Origin: Aliivibrio sp. S4MY1
GTDB lineage: Bacteria; Pseudomonadota; Gammaproteobacteria; Enterobacterales; Vibrionaceae
Assembly: GCF_028765545.1 (NCBI RefSeq)
Contig: NZ_JARACP010000008.1
Span: forward strand, 1-64,000
Direction of reading: 5' to 3'
DNA length: 64,000 bases
The position numbers and the translations under genes are program-made. The notes beneath the pieces were generated by a model. That model ran no database searches. It was not told where the DNA came from and was given only the letters and a program-made list of their open reading frames with translations. Shown one piece after another: positions 1 through 10,483 of this stretch (positions are counted from its first letter, which is position 1; the number at the start of each line of letters is the position of its first letter).

Positions 1-1454
1 ATTAATAACCACAAATCATTTCTTTTATATTTAATATTCTCATTAATATAAATATTTTTAATCAATCGCTCATTATCTGAACTTATTGAAATAAGATTAA
101 TCGCTTCAAATAATTCTTTATGTTCTTTTTTTACCGCCATATAAACTGATACTTTTTCTGTTAACGTACCAGCTGTTTTTAAGTCATGCATATCATAATT
201 GATTGTATGATTAAGTAGTAATCGTTGATCGCCAAAGGCATAATCAACTCTGCCATCATCTACTGCTTTAATTATTTCTTCAAAAGTATCAAAAAATACC
301 ATTTTTACATTAAGCGTATTATTTTTTATATAATCATAGTAATACGAGTTTTTTAAAATTCCGACTGTAGAATAATTAACATCGGCGATGCGAGAAATAA
401 AATTCCCTTCTAATTTATTAAATACAGAAAGTTCAAAGCTATAATATGGTTTTGTTAAATAATAATTATCAGTAATACATTTATTCTCATATGTTGATAA
501 TATAACATCAAATTCATTACACTCCCCAAGTCCTGATTCAGTAAAGGTAACTACTTTTTCAAAAATCAGCTTAATGCTATCAAATAATGTTGGAGCTATG
601 CCATGAAATTCATTATTTACGTAATAACTGGTTGGAAACTCATTAAAACCATACCCAACACTTACTTTTAATTTTTGAAGATCTTCTGTTTTTTTAAATA
701 AATAGATGAAATACTCTTCGAGAGATTTTTTAACCATCTCTTTTACTTCTTCTGCCTGTAGTGCAGTAAAATATTTAATTAAGATATCATTGAGTTCAAT
801 ATGGTCCTTTGATATTGCAAATGATGTATATAAGTTATCCAACCGAGGTAGATCTAACGTCGGATAAGCTTTATCTGTGATCACCTGTGTATCAGCAACA
901 AAGGCACTAATATCACCCGCATTAAGTGCTACAACTAATTCATCTAATGTATTAAATTTAACAGGTGTATAATCTATGTCATCGGCATATTTATTAACAA
1001 AGTTAGTGGTAGAATACCAATCGTCAATAAGACCTATTTTTTTATTATTCAAACTAACAAGATCTTTAATAACCAAATTATCTTTAAAAAATACTTTAGT
1101 ATTCACTCGATATAACGTGGGAACAAAAAAATAATGTTCACGTCTCTCTTTTGTATTCGCAAAATCAAAGTAGACACCTGAGTCATAATTAGTAAATTTA
1201 TTTTGAAGAACATCAAGATCTTCAATCTTAACGGTGAAATTTGTATTTAATTTTTTATTAATATCCGCAATTAAATAACTGTATAAACCTTTTTGAATCC
1301 CATTTTCAATAAAGAAAAGCCTTGAATCATAATTATCATTATAAAATGTGAAATTTTGATTATGCTTAAGCCACTCACGTTCTTCGCTGGTCAACTCAAG
1401 CGACCATGAAAGTGAGGAATATAAACACAACAAACAAAAGAAAATCTGTTTCAA
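1..1454 (-). CDS. Periplasmic tandem solute-binding (SBP_bac_3) sensor protein, C-terminus beyond window
   Basis: The reading frame is open from a TTG at 1452-1454 to the left window edge (484 full codons, no stop). The only upstream in-frame codons before a TAA contain no ATG or GTG, and GGTGG lies about 10 bases before the TTG. The product begins with a signal peptide of about 18 residues (MKQIFFCLLCLYSSLSWS), followed by LTSEEREWL, a phrase typical of the first Venus-flytrap domain of BvgS/EvgS-like proteins. Two successive SBP_bac_3-like domains cover roughly residues 25-245 and 255-470. The last visible residues (NDLWLLI) may start a membrane helix. By family habit a kinase or GGDEF/EAL output domain would follow, but it lies outside the window, so the output is unknown. 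Confidence 0.75.
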   Translation of the reverse strand, partial: MKQIFFCLLCLYSSLSWSLELTSEEREWLKHNQNFTFYNDNYDSRLFFIENGIQKGLYSYLIADINKKLNTNFTVKIEDLDVLQNKFTNYDSGVYFDFANTKERREHYFFVPTLYRVNTKVFFKDNLVIKDLVSLNNKKIGLIDDWYSTTNFVNKYADDIDYTPVKFNTLDELVVALNAGDISAFVADTQVITDKAYPTLDLPRLDNLYTSFAISKDHIELNDILIKYFTALQAEEVKEMVKKSLEEYFIYLFKKTEDLQKLKVSVGYGFNEFPTSYYVNNEFHGIAPTLFDSIKLIFEKVVTFTESGLGECNEFDVILSTYENKCITDNYYLTKPYYSFELSVFNKLEGNFISRIADVNYSTVGILKNSYYYDYIKNNTLNVKMVFFDTFEEIIKAVDDGRVDYAFGDQRLLLNHTINYDMHDLKTAGTLTEKVSVYMAVKKEHKELFEAINLISISSDNERLIKNIYINENIKYKRNDLWLL

Positions 1455-1567
1455 TCTAGCGTTACCACCAACTAATTTAATTATATTTTTAACAGAATGA
1501 GAAGTAAATAAATCGTATTAGGAATGTATAATTCAATTTATGCATCTTCTTAATTAACATATTCTAT

Positions 1568-2722
1568 CTACACTTTTTCATTAAACTCTTTTTGAAATTT
1601 TAATACTTTTTCAAGATAACGACGCGCTTCTGCTTTAGGATGTTTATTGGTTAATGCCCAATATAGCTGCTCTGGTTTTAGGCTATTGATTTCACCAATC
1701 GCTTTAGTCTTGTTTGTATCAAAAGTTGAAAATACCCCTCCAGAGCCTCCGTTATACGCTGATATCATGCTGTAATGTTTATTGGTTGCATGAGTAATAT
1801 CTCGTAAGTATCTATTCTTTAAAATATAAAAATAGGCAGTACCTGTATCTATATTATTCGCAGGATTAAACAAATACTCTTTTGTTGGGATACCTGATTG
1901 GTTTTTCACTAATTTGAATACATCTGCACCTGCCGTTTTTGGGATCACCTGCATTAAACCATAAGCTCCAGCATGACTGACTGCATAAGGGTTGAAGCTA
2001 CTTTCCGTCTGAATAATGGCGTAAATTAAATCAATTGAAATATCGTATTCTTTTGACGCTTTTTTGATCAAGTCTGCATATTGAAATTCACGTTGTTCCA
2101 AATGGTCATCTACCATTGAGATCTCAACATAATATGCCTTACCGTTTTTAATCGTTTTAGATTGCAGCTTATTTTCAATTAAATAATCGGCATAACGACC
2201 AGCTCGCCACGGCCATTCAATGTCTTTATTCTCTTGATCTTTAATCTGCCCAAGTAAGAATGGACGACCACGCAAAGGAATTGATTTATCACTAAATAAA
2301 TCGACATGTGATGGGTCAGCAGGCATCAATACGGTACCAATGATCGCTTTCTTTAACGTTTCTTTAGGTTGATATTGAGAAATGGTAGAGATATAAATCT
2401 TACCTTTATCAAAATCAATGTGTGCTCGAGTACGGTATCCATCAAGATACTTTACATAACGATGCTTACCCGCTTCAAGAAATTCTTTATTTCCCCATTT
2501 GTTGTGTACTTGGTTAGCAAGATTTGCTAATTGCTCTTCCACTGTTTGGGGTGGTTTTGATGTGCTCGGTTTTGAGGTACTGGGCTGCCATGTGTTTGAA
2601 TTTGATGAGCCGACACTACAATCACAAGGCTCTGAGCTAGATTGATTATAGTTACTATCAAAAATTGGAGTACAAGAAACGGTTGCTAAAGAAATAACAA
2701 GAGCAAATAATACGTTTTTCAT
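1568..2722 (-). CDS. mltC: Membrane-bound lytic murein transglycosylase C-type lipoprotein
   Basis: 384 aa. It cleaves the glycan strand of peptidoglycan to give 1,6-anhydro-muramyl ends and should sit on the inner leaflet of the outer membrane. A lipoprotein signal ends at LATVSC with Cys17 as the acylated residue. A Ser/Pro/Lys/Gln linker follows at about residues 25-60, then the DUF3393 domain of MltC (about 60-205), then an SLT domain (about 215-370) with the catalytic Glu in QTESSFNPYAVS and the downstream GAYGLMQV and AYNGG motifs. Length is close to E. coli MltC (about 360 aa); the extra is the N-terminal linker. AGGAC precedes the ATG. It is a monocistronic unit as far as the spacing shows. 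Confidence 0.88.
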   Translation of the reverse strand: MKNVLFALVISLATVSCTPIFDSNYNQSSSEPCDCSVGSSNSNTWQPSTSKPSTSKPPQTVEEQLANLANQVHNKWGNKEFLEAGKHRYVKYLDGYRTRAHIDFDKGKIYISTISQYQPKETLKKAIIGTVLMPADPSHVDLFSDKSIPLRGRPFLLGQIKDQENKDIEWPWRAGRYADYLIENKLQSKTIKNGKAYYVEISMVDDHLEQREFQYADLIKKASKEYDISIDLIYAIIQTESSFNPYAVSHAGAYGLMQVIPKTAGADVFKLVKNQSGIPTKEYLFNPANNIDTGTAYFYILKNRYLRDITHATNKHYSMISAYNGGSGGVFSTFDTNKTKAIGEINSLKPEQLYWALTNKHPKAEARRYLEKVLKFQKEFNEKV

Positions 2723-2912
2723 TTATGTCCTAATAATGTATTCATCTTATTTTTCAATACACTGGAATAGATTACACATACTGTGTTAGCCGATATGGAC
2801 GCGTATTCTACACCTTGTTTTACTTTTTGGAATAGCTAATGAAAGATGTTTATCAAATATTTTGTAAGCAGTTGCCCTAACGTCATTTTTGAATGAAGAT
2901 CACTTTTTTTTG

Positions 2913-2949
2913 ACGCAAAAAAACCGTCAAAAAAGACGGTTTTCTGCGT
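2913..2949 (-). terminator. Rho-independent terminator of the chemoreceptor gene
   Basis: On the minus strand AAAACCGTC, a T6 loop and GACGGTTTTTTT form a strong stem followed by a T run. An outer acgca/tgcgt pair (2913-2917 with 2945-2949) extends it. It lies 32 bases past the stop of the methyl-accepting protein. Confidence 0.85.
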
Positions 2950-2980
2950 ATATTTAGAATATTAATTACTAAAATTAATA

Positions 2981-4873
2981 CTACAATTTATAACGTTTAA
3001 TTTCTTCTTCTAACGAATCTGCTAGTGACTTTAATGCCTCAGCTTGTTGTGCTGCGGTTTCAGCTTCACTCGCCATTTGGTTTGCAACTTCTTGCACACC
3101 TTCTGTGTTACGGCTAATTTCTGCTGTGACACTTGATTGTTCTTCCGCTGCCGAAGCGATTTGAGTCGCCATATCACTAATCACATTAATTTGAGCAGCT
3201 ATATTTTCTATACTCATACCCGCTTTATCGACATCTTTTACACTGGTTTCTGCCAACTGATGGCCGTCTGACATGACAGATACTGCTTCTTGTGTTGTAG
3301 ATTGTAATGTTTCAATCATCGATTGAATTTCTTCTGTTGAGGTATGAGTTCGTTGAGATAACACACGAACTTCATCCGCAACAACAGCAAACCCACGTCC
3401 TTGCTCTCCAGCTCTCGCTGCTTCTATTGCTGCATTCAATGCAAGCAAATTCGTTTGCTCTGCAATCGAGCGAATAGTTGCAAGAATTGAGCTGATCTTC
3501 TGAGCATGACCGTTCAAATCTTCAATGATACCCACCGCACTGTTTACTTCACGCGCAAGATTACCAATCGATGTTTGGCTTTGGTTTGCTTGGTTATGCC
3601 CTTCTAGGGTTAAACCTACCGCTTGCTCTGCAGATTTTGCTGTATTCTCCGCATTACCTGCTATCTCTTGGGTTGCACTCGCCATTTCTGTTACCGCAGT
3701 CGCGACCATGGTAATTTCATCTTGTTGGTGACGAATATTTTGGCTACGTTGCAGAGCTGAATCTGCCGAATCTGCCGCTGAACGATTAAGCTCTAATGTG
3801 ATCTCTCGTAAGTTAGATGCCATTGTATGCAAACGAGAAATAAACTGGTTGAAGTTTTCAGCCAATTTACCGACTTCATCATCAGATTTAACGTTAATAC
3901 GAACAGTTAAGTCCCCTTCTCCATTTGCAATATCTGCAAGTGCTTCCGATACCGTACCAAGTTCACGTAATTGACGGGTAACTAACCAACCTGTAAATAA
4001 AGAAACAAACAGTAAGATCAAGCTACCGATAAGTACTAATTTAACTAACATTGCATTTAATGGCGCTTCTAACGTGTCTTGATCCATCACAAGAGCAATA
4101 GCCCAACTAGTATTAGGGACAGCCGTTACCATTACGGCTTTTTCTTTACCGTCTTGCTTGGTAAAGAAAAAACCATCTGATGCAATCTCGCTACTTAAAT
4201 TATTGGCATCAAAGCCTTGCCCTAATTCTGAAATTGGTTTTAATGCCATTTTTTCATTTGGATGAGCAACGACAATTTTATTACTGACATCAAGAAGCAT
4301 AGCGTAACCTTCTCCTGGAACAGGAATATCCAATACATCATCAATTAAAGTTGATAAAGAGAGATCAGATGCTGTAACACCAATGATTTTTCCATTTTCT
4401 CGTACTGGTTCAGTCAATGTGACGACTAAAGTCTGCATCGTATGGCTAACATAAGGTTTTGTTGTTACACCCTTATTTGCTGCTAGCGTTTCTTTATACC
4501 ATCCACGAGTTCGCGGATCATACCCTGCTTTATTTAATGATGGGTCATGACGTTCCATTACTCCTTCCTCATTACCGTAGAAACTTAATTCAAAGTGCCC
4601 TGACGTTAATGTTTGTTTTAGACGATCAACTACATCTAAATTAGGGTTACGCTCTATGGCTTCTTTCATTGCAGTAATCGCATCTTGGCGACCTTTAAAC
4701 CAATCCCCAATACCTAAACTGTATGCTTTTGCAGTATTCCCACTCTCACTACGAATACCATCCCATGCTTGGGTTTTCATCGTTTGATATGAAAAAGTAC
4801 CCAACAAGATAATCGTTAAAGTGATAAGAGCTACACTTGTTATTACAAGTTTTGTTTTTAATGTTAAATGCAT
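2981..4873 (-). CDS. Methyl-accepting chemotaxis protein with dCache sensor
   Basis: 630 aa inner-membrane chemoreceptor. TM1 is at about residues 9-29, a periplasmic double-Cache region at about 35-275 (with the YDPRTRGWY phrase of dCache_1 modules that bind amino acids or organic acids), TM2 at about 276-298, HAMP to about 352, and the MA signalling hairpin from about 370 to 625. The conserved tip is visible as [19 protein letters not shown]. The ligand cannot be read from the sequence. No che genes are nearby, so it must plug into a chemotaxis pathway encoded elsewhere. The C-terminus (EEIKRYKL) has no NWETF-like pentapeptide for CheR tethering. A clear terminator follows. Confidence 0.95.
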   Translation of the reverse strand: MHLTLKTKLVITSVALITLTIILLGTFSYQTMKTQAWDGIRSESGNTAKAYSLGIGDWFKGRQDAITAMKEAIERNPNLDVVDRLKQTLTSGHFELSFYGNEEGVMERHDPSLNKAGYDPRTRGWYKETLAANKGVTTKPYVSHTMQTLVVTLTEPVRENGKIIGVTASDLSLSTLIDDVLDIPVPGEGYAMLLDVSNKIVVAHPNEKMALKPISELGQGFDANNLSSEIASDGFFFTKQDGKEKAVMVTAVPNTSWAIALVMDQDTLEAPLNAMLVKLVLIGSLILLFVSLFTGWLVTRQLRELGTVSEALADIANGEGDLTVRINVKSDDEVGKLAENFNQFISRLHTMASNLREITLELNRSAADSADSALQRSQNIRHQQDEITMVATAVTEMASATQEIAGNAENTAKSAEQAVGLTLEGHNQANQSQTSIGNLAREVNSAVGIIEDLNGHAQKISSILATIRSIAEQTNLLALNAAIEAARAGEQGRGFAVVADEVRVLSQRTHTSTEEIQSMIETLQSTTQEAVSVMSDGHQLAETSVKDVDKAGMSIENIAAQINVISDMATQIASAAEEQSSVTAEISRNTEGVQEVANQMASEAETAAQQAEALKSLADSLEEEIKRYKL

Positions 4874-5159
4874 AATATATCTACTTTTTATAATTCTAAA
4901 TAATATAAAGCAATGTAGGATTACCAGTGGAGCCTACACCTTCTACATTGCATGACTCATTAATGAAGCAAGTGATTAAATTCCGAGCCATATTAACAGT
5001 CTTATTATTTAAAAATGTGTTCCTTTTCACAAATAAATTCAAAAACACGCATAAAATCATACCAATTTTTTAACAAAGAAAGCACTTAGCACTATAGACA
5101 CAATCGCATAACGATACGATCACAACCAGCCTGAATAAGAATGGTGCTTGGTCTTCTTA

Positions 5160-8051
5160 TTATTTACTTTTTTGTATATCCAACTCACTAAGTAATGAAG
5201 AAAAACCCCATCCATCTTCATTCTCAATAACAGTTTCCGTAGTAAGGTATTCATATAATGTCGGAGCCAGTGATCCATTCGCGTTGCTCTTCAATTCCAA
5301 CGCATTCGCTCCCACGGGGGTTCCCCAGAATCCTAAAAAGGCGTCTTTTTCTAAGTAATGCTCTCCTGCATGTCTGCCGGGCACTTTAGTATTAAAACCA
5401 ACACCAAATTTAGGGAATAAATTTATCGTCCCTGCTCTGTCTTCTTCATACAATTTAGCTAATTGATTTACAGAATCTGGTCGCGCAGTGTAAGCCGTTA
5501 ATTCTCTCCACTCTTGTTCTGTACACCATGACCTCACATTGTCGCTAACAGCAGATACCATGCATCGTTGATATAACTCTTGATATGATGCTAATTCAGC
5601 GTCAGTTAGCTGCGATTTATATGGATTCAAAATATCAAGTTCAAGTAACTGGGATGAGCCAATCACTGGTCGGTAAAACAGTCGATTACCTTTTTTGGAT
5701 ATCAATTCATCAACTCTAACACCGTCTTTAAAACCAATAATTCGAGCTTTACATTCATCTAGCGTGCAGTTTGTTTCTCTAACAACGAGATAATCTAACG
5801 ACTCTTTTAAGCGTGATGCGATTTCATTAACCACATTAATAGAGCCTCCTTTTTGAGCATTAACAGGCGTCCACGTTGTTAGTTCGGCGTATGTAGGTTG
5901 CACTTTCCAGCCTTCGGCTGAATTGAAGAAATCCATCATAAAGTTACCACCAGCTGTAGAGGCGACCACCACATCAACTTCTTTATTGCTTTCATAATTA
6001 AGCGCGTTAGTAATTTTAGGTCCTTCACCTTCATCCGAAGAAATCTTCTTAACCACTAACGGATAACCAAGCTCTGTTTGAAGAGAGTCGAACACCTGTT
6101 TTTCTGGATTAAGAGAGTAATACACGGGCGATAAGCCGTGATCCCCGGCCATCCCCCAAAGTGTTCTGTCATATACACCCGCTTCTTTATATGTGTTAGT
6201 AAATTGCGTTAACCAATAATCTAATCGATTCAACTCTCCTGTCGGCATGAGAATTTCATCACTAAACGGGCCGGTGAAATGAGCAAAATGATCAGGCCAT
6301 GGGTTATAGATTAAGGCGTAATCTGGCATGCCTTTCTGTTCTAGTTTAGAAAGGGACTCTAAGTTTTGCTGAATTTTCCATTTTTGCGTTAATTTACTGT
6401 AGATATCCAAAGCAAAAATAGCATCATAAACACGAATATCGTCAATTAACTCTGAGCGCATCTTTACAATCGTTTTCTCTACTTTTGATCGTTGTGTTAA
6501 CTCTCGTAAACAACGCTTTTCACCAAAGTCTCGTAAGCTCTCACCTGCACCTAGATTCACTAAACCATCATAAGTCGTGTGTGCATTCCAATCATATTGG
6601 GCATTGCAATTTAAAGTGACCAGGTAATCCAAGCGATCAAACATGGTTTGAACTTTGTTCGCATCCATTAGGCGATCAAGCTGCAAAGCATCGTTACCGA
6701 AAAAGTAATAAGCACGATCTTCTTGTCGGTCAACAAAATGGAAGTTCGGTATTCCAGTCCCACCTTTACCAGAGACCTTCGCACCCGTTTTTATTATCGG
6801 TAAATTACGAACACTGATGGTAGGCGTTGATGATATTCCTACATTAATAATACTTTTATCGTAATTTTGGTATAGCTCAGTAAAAAACGGCAAGTAAGAT
6901 GAGTCGTTATACTCTTTCTCTGTCAGCCTTTTTAAGAATGATAATTGCTGTTCATGTTCTGGCTGTGTGGTGACTTCATTCTGAGGTTTATAGGTTTCAT
7001 GTTTAAGGTGGTCTTGATATACCTGCTTAATAAATGGCTTTTGAATCGGTGACATTAGTCCTTCAAGCAGCCCTTGCTGTAAACCATCCACCGTGATCTG
7101 AACTGCTAGTCGACGTTGCTGACGAGATTCTAAATAAGCAATAACCGCCTCTGGATTCTCTTTAAAGCTCTCTTGTAGCCACTTATTCAGCACCTCTTGT
7201 CGCTGCTCTTGGTAAACAAACTGACGGTATGATTTCAATACATTAAGACGAACAAAATCAATAAGAGTAATGGTTAATGCTTCTGCTTTATTATTCACAG
7301 AGCCTTTATGCTCAGGCTTACCCTCTTCAATGATTTGTTCTAACGCCCCACGCATTTCTCCCTCATCCATACTTGTGACCGCTTTTGTCATTCCAGCAAT
7401 GATGATTGGTTGAATTTTATCTATTATTTTCCGGTCTTCTGGAGTATCAGAGAGATAAGTATAGCGCTCGGGTAAAACCTCAAGATCCTTCCATTCACCA
7501 ATTTGCACCAATTCATCATAAACAATCACCATGTTCGCAATGAATTTACGATCAATATTGAGTCCTTGGTGATGGCTATCAGCTAACTCTGGTTTCTCTT
7601 CTTTTTTAACATCATTAAGAGTAAACAGAGAATGGCTAAACCCATTAAGTGTTTCTTCATCATATTGAGTTTTTAAGTAGGCTTTAAAGGCATCTTCATT
7701 ATCCATATCTCCGTATTTATCAACAAAGGTATAAAGAAAATGACCTAAAGGGATCGCGTATGAGGGATTGGATAGTTTTGCAATGATGTTTTTTTTAACA
7801 TCAGCATCTAATGGAAGAGATAAAATGTAAGCATCTAATGTGATGCCTGCAATAGTGAAAATAGCGGCATCACGAACCATTTCCGTTGTATATATTACAG
7901 AAGAATGTATCTGATTTTTAAGTATTTCTGCTGAGTTAACAACTCCGCCAACGACAGGAATTGAACTGGCGTTAGCCGAACTGTTTGCACTTAACATCGA
8001 AAGAGACAACACACTGAGCGTAAATATTGACGAAAACAGTCTGTATTTCAC
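5160..8051 (-). CDS. Very long alkaline phosphatase/phosphodiesterase superfamily exoprotein
   Basis: 963 aa, GTG start preceded by AAGGAAG. A signal peptide (cleavage after about SSANA, residue 28) sends it to the periplasm or outside. The first 380 or so residues are helical and charged and I recognise no domain there. The remainder resembles type I phosphodiesterase/nucleotide pyrophosphatase: a likely nucleophile in SSTPTISVRN, then metal-ligand motifs WPDHFAHF, AGDHGLS and GRHAGEHYL in the order expected for a two-zinc site. Family members are usually 400-600 aa, so the N-terminal half is an oddity. The substrate (phosphodiester, phosphonate or nucleotide) cannot be told. Cysteines in the catalytic half could form disulfides. 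It is followed by a serine hydrolase-like gene upstream on the same strand, 72 bases away. Confidence 0.8.
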   Translation of the reverse strand: MKYRLFSSIFTLSVLSLSMLSANSSANASSIPVVGGVVNSAEILKNQIHSSVIYTTEMVRDAAIFTIAGITLDAYILSLPLDADVKKNIIAKLSNPSYAIPLGHFLYTFVDKYGDMDNEDAFKAYLKTQYDEETLNGFSHSLFTLNDVKKEEKPELADSHHQGLNIDRKFIANMVIVYDELVQIGEWKDLEVLPERYTYLSDTPEDRKIIDKIQPIIIAGMTKAVTSMDEGEMRGALEQIIEEGKPEHKGSVNNKAEALTITLIDFVRLNVLKSYRQFVYQEQRQEVLNKWLQESFKENPEAVIAYLESRQQRRLAVQITVDGLQQGLLEGLMSPIQKPFIKQVYQDHLKHETYKPQNEVTTQPEHEQQLSFLKRLTEKEYNDSSYLPFFTELYQNYDKSIINVGISSTPTISVRNLPIIKTGAKVSGKGGTGIPNFHFVDRQEDRAYYFFGNDALQLDRLMDANKVQTMFDRLDYLVTLNCNAQYDWNAHTTYDGLVNLGAGESLRDFGEKRCLRELTQRSKVEKTIVKMRSELIDDIRVYDAIFALDIYSKLTQKWKIQQNLESLSKLEQKGMPDYALIYNPWPDHFAHFTGPFSDEILMPTGELNRLDYWLTQFTNTYKEAGVYDRTLWGMAGDHGLSPVYYSLNPEKQVFDSLQTELGYPLVVKKISSDEGEGPKITNALNYESNKEVDVVVASTAGGNFMMDFFNSAEGWKVQPTYAELTTWTPVNAQKGGSINVVNEIASRLKESLDYLVVRETNCTLDECKARIIGFKDGVRVDELISKKGNRLFYRPVIGSSQLLELDILNPYKSQLTDAELASYQELYQRCMVSAVSDNVRSWCTEQEWRELTAYTARPDSVNQLAKLYEEDRAGTINLFPKFGVGFNTKVPGRHAGEHYLEKDAFLGFWGTPVGANALELKSNANGSLAPTLYEYLTTETVIENEDGWGFSSLLSELDIQKSK

Positions 8052-8123
8052 TTTAACTTCCTTTTATAACAATTTAAATAAGTTATTGTTCAGAGCCGCT
8101 TAGTATACAGAATTATCAAATAG

Positions 8124-9284
8124 TTAATCCGACGATGTTATATAATATTGAATGATTTGCTTCATTGGTGGCACTCTTAAGTATTTATAATTACACATTT
8201 GAATATAACCAATCTCTCGCTGTGGAGAGAACCACAATTCGCTAGCCATTCCATCAAGGGAATAACCTGAATGACTATAAAACTCTCCATCATACAAATT
8301 ATTACCAAGTAACCCGTTAACATACTTTGAATCACCCATATTAAATTCACTCAAGCCCGAATATAGAGTAAAGATAGGATGATCTCCTTGTGATAACGCA
8401 AGTAATTTAAGTCGTGCTTTATCTTCATATTGAGGCTTTATGAGGTGACCTATCCATTTCCCCATATCTGGAAGTGTACTCTGTATACCACCATCACCTT
8501 GAACTGGTAAGGTAGAATGACTATGAGCGTAGCCGCCATTTTTATCTACATAATAGCCTGATGCTTTCCATTCTAAGATAAAATTATTTTGTCCTGCTGC
8601 TTGGCTACTGTTCATCTTTAATGGTGTAAAAATCCGGCGTTCAATAACCTCTTCAAATTTACCGCCTGTCACCTTTTCAATAATATCAGCAAGAAGTACA
8701 TAGCCAGTATTACTGTAAGAAATGGAAGATCCTGGAGTAAAAGTTGGCGTGTTAAGCTGCTTACTGTATTCAACTATTTCAGAAAACATAAACGCTTTAT
8801 TTACCATACCACCCCAAAGTGCATTATTTAACTCTGCATTATTCTTTTTAAATCGCTGCATTAAATAAAGAGCGGCTTTCTCATCATTCAAATAGTCCGG
8901 AATACCACTTTGATGATTCATTAAATGGGACAGTGTAACGTCATTAAACCAATCAGGTCCCTCTTCATAATAATCGGCTAAAGTTTGAGTTTGAGATAAC
9001 GTTCCTTCCACTTCTAGACTCATAATAAGGTATGCCGTCATGTGCTTACTTATTGAGCCAATATCAAAGACCGTTTTATTATCGATGGGGATTTGGTATC
9101 TAATGCTGGATTGCCCGACATAATACTGTTCGATAAGCTTATTTGACTTAATAACCCCAATGCCGCAGCCTGGACTTTGATGATTTTGTATTGAAAAGTA
9201 ACGTGAAAAATCAAATTCTTTTGCGGGTAAGGTTGAAGAAAACAACAGAGATAACATAAGGAGTGGGAATCTAGATTTATTCAT
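8124..9284 (-). CDS. Serine hydrolase of the class C beta-lactamase/PBP fold
   Basis: 386 aa with an N-terminal signal peptide (cleaved near TLPAKEF). The fold is PF00144: the nucleophile motif SxxK is SISK at residues 77-80 and the second motif YxN is YSN near residue 187. The third element is probably the HSGYSLDG region near the C-terminus. Such proteins include D-aminopeptidases, esterases and carboxypeptidases; a true AmpC beta-lactamase is unlikely because the KTG box is not evident. It lies 72 bases upstream of the large phosphodiesterase gene on the same strand, so the two may be co-transcribed, but I see no known pathway that links them. Confidence 0.85.
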   Translation of the reverse strand: MNKSRFPLLMLSLLFSSTLPAKEFDFSRYFSIQNHQSPGCGIGVIKSNKLIEQYYVGQSSIRYQIPIDNKTVFDIGSISKHMTAYLIMSLEVEGTLSQTQTLADYYEEGPDWFNDVTLSHLMNHQSGIPDYLNDEKAALYLMQRFKKNNAELNNALWGGMVNKAFMFSEIVEYSKQLNTPTFTPGSSISYSNTGYVLLADIIEKVTGGKFEEVIERRIFTPLKMNSSQAAGQNNFILEWKASGYYVDKNGGYAHSHSTLPVQGDGGIQSTLPDMGKWIGHLIKPQYEDKARLKLLALSQGDHPIFTLYSGLSEFNMGDSKYVNGLLGNNLYDGEFYSHSGYSLDGMASELWFSPQREIGYIQMCNYKYLRVPPMKQIIQYYITSSD

Positions 9285-9408
9285 GGAAGTCCTCTACAAA
9301 ACTCATAATATGAATTTTATAGAATACTCCCATTGCAATTTAATTCTGCTTAGATTACAAATATTATGATGCAGTTATTGCTATCATGTAACTGATATTT
9401 TTAATTAA

Positions 9409-9759
9409 TTACAGTCCGAAACCAATTTTAGGTTGACGGCGTACAGAGCGAACGCCCCATGGTGTTAAATCTGGTTTTGGTTGACCTTCAAAATCACCTA
9501 AACAAATATAGCCTTTGGATAAGTAACGATATAAGAAATCACCTCCATCTAGTGAACCTGTTTTATCATCACCGAATGGAAGTTGAATGCGCTCAACACG
9601 CAGATCAGGCGCTTTTTTAAAGGCAGGATAAGCTGTTGAGTTCACTTCACGTGAATCTAAACTATTCAACAATGCCTTATCTGACATTTTTGCTTTCATG
9701 CGACCAAAAATCATGACCATACGTTTTTGTCGCTCAGAAGAGACAATTATCATTTCCAT
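9409..9759 (-). CDS. Conserved-looking small protein of unknown function
   Basis: 116 aa, ATG with AAAGGA nine bases upstream. No signal peptide and no membrane segment. The protein is basic at the N-terminus and rich in Arg/Lys and Pro near the C-terminus (PKPDLTPWGVRSVRRQPKIG). I do not recognise a family. The good ribosome binding site and codon use matching the neighbours support it as a real gene. It lies 62 bases downstream of a GNAT acetyltransferase on the same strand and could be its operon partner. Confidence 0.6.
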   Translation of the reverse strand: MEMIIVSSERQKRMVMIFGRMKAKMSDKALLNSLDSREVNSTAYPAFKKAPDLRVERIQLPFGDDKTGSLDGGDFLYRYLSKGYICLGDFEGQPKPDLTPWGVRSVRRQPKIGFGL

Positions 9760-9821
9760 TATAGAAATTCCTTTGAAATAAGAAAGTATATATCAAGCCC
9801 CGCTCTACGGCTATGCTCAAA

Positions 9822-10352
9822 CTACATCACGCCTGATAACTGCTTAATTACACAACGATATTCATAACAATCTATTATCTCACCATCCACAATGGTAAAT
9901 TCAGGCTTAAATCCCACCTGCTTAAAGCCATTTTTACTTAATACTCTTTGTGAGGCTAAATTGTCTGTTGTTGCAGTAGCGATTAATTCACTTAATGCTA
10001 ATGTATCTCTTGCCACATTAATTAACACTTCAGTCGCGTAAGTTGCGAGCCCTTGAGAAATAAATTCTTCTCCAATTCGATAACCAATAAAACCGGATTC
10101 TTTTTCTCTATTAATATTATAAAGATTGGCTCGGCCACAAATTGTTCCTTGGGCATTTTTCAGTAACATTGGATAAATTCGGTCTTGTTCATATTCAGAA
10201 AGATAAAAATCAATATGATCTTTAATCCCTTCTTCACTGAAAAAATCCTCATCTCGCGCTTCAATATAGGATTCAAACCATTCTTGGTTGACCAATTCAA
10301 ACTCTAATAACGCTTTTGCATCTTCTGTTTTCAGTAGTTGTAGTGTCACCAT
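9822..10352 (-). CDS. GNAT N-acetyltransferase, RimJ/RimL type
   Basis: 176 aa when started at the ATG at 10350-10352; a TTG two codons upstream is in frame, but the GAGGG sequence is better spaced for the ATG. The Acetyltransf_3 pattern is visible: acidic N-terminal helix, IGYRIGEEFISQGLATYATE as strand 4 to the acetyl-CoA pyrophosphate loop, and ATTDNLASQRVLSKNGF as motif B. RimJ/RimL proteins acetylate protein N-termini or small amines; the substrate here is unknown. Confidence 0.85.
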   Translation of the reverse strand: MVTLQLLKTEDAKALLEFELVNQEWFESYIEARDEDFFSEEGIKDHIDFYLSEYEQDRIYPMLLKNAQGTICGRANLYNINREKESGFIGYRIGEEFISQGLATYATEVLINVARDTLALSELIATATTDNLASQRVLSKNGFKQVGFKPEFTIVDGEIIDCYEYRCVIKQLSGVM

Positions 10353-10421
10353 AGCCAATTCCCTCAGTGTTTATAATTGTACTTCTCTATATCAAGCTCA
10401 TATTTATTATTGAATTATAGA

Positions 10422-10453
10422 CAAAAAAAAGCCGTGATATGTGATCACGGCTT
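10422..10453 (-). terminator. Rho-independent terminator of the U32 gene
   Basis: A perfect ten-base stem AAGCCGTGAT/ATCACGGCTT with a five-base loop is followed on the minus strand by eight T residues. It lies 31 bases past the stop of the U32 gene. Confidence 0.9.
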
Positions 10454-10483
10454 CTATCTTAAGATTATCAGTACAATTAACGC

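Noticed and set aside
5134-5161. AATAAGAA/TTCTTATT hairpin after the 963 aa gene as a terminator
   Set aside because: Weak A/T stem that includes the stop codon and lacks a T tract.
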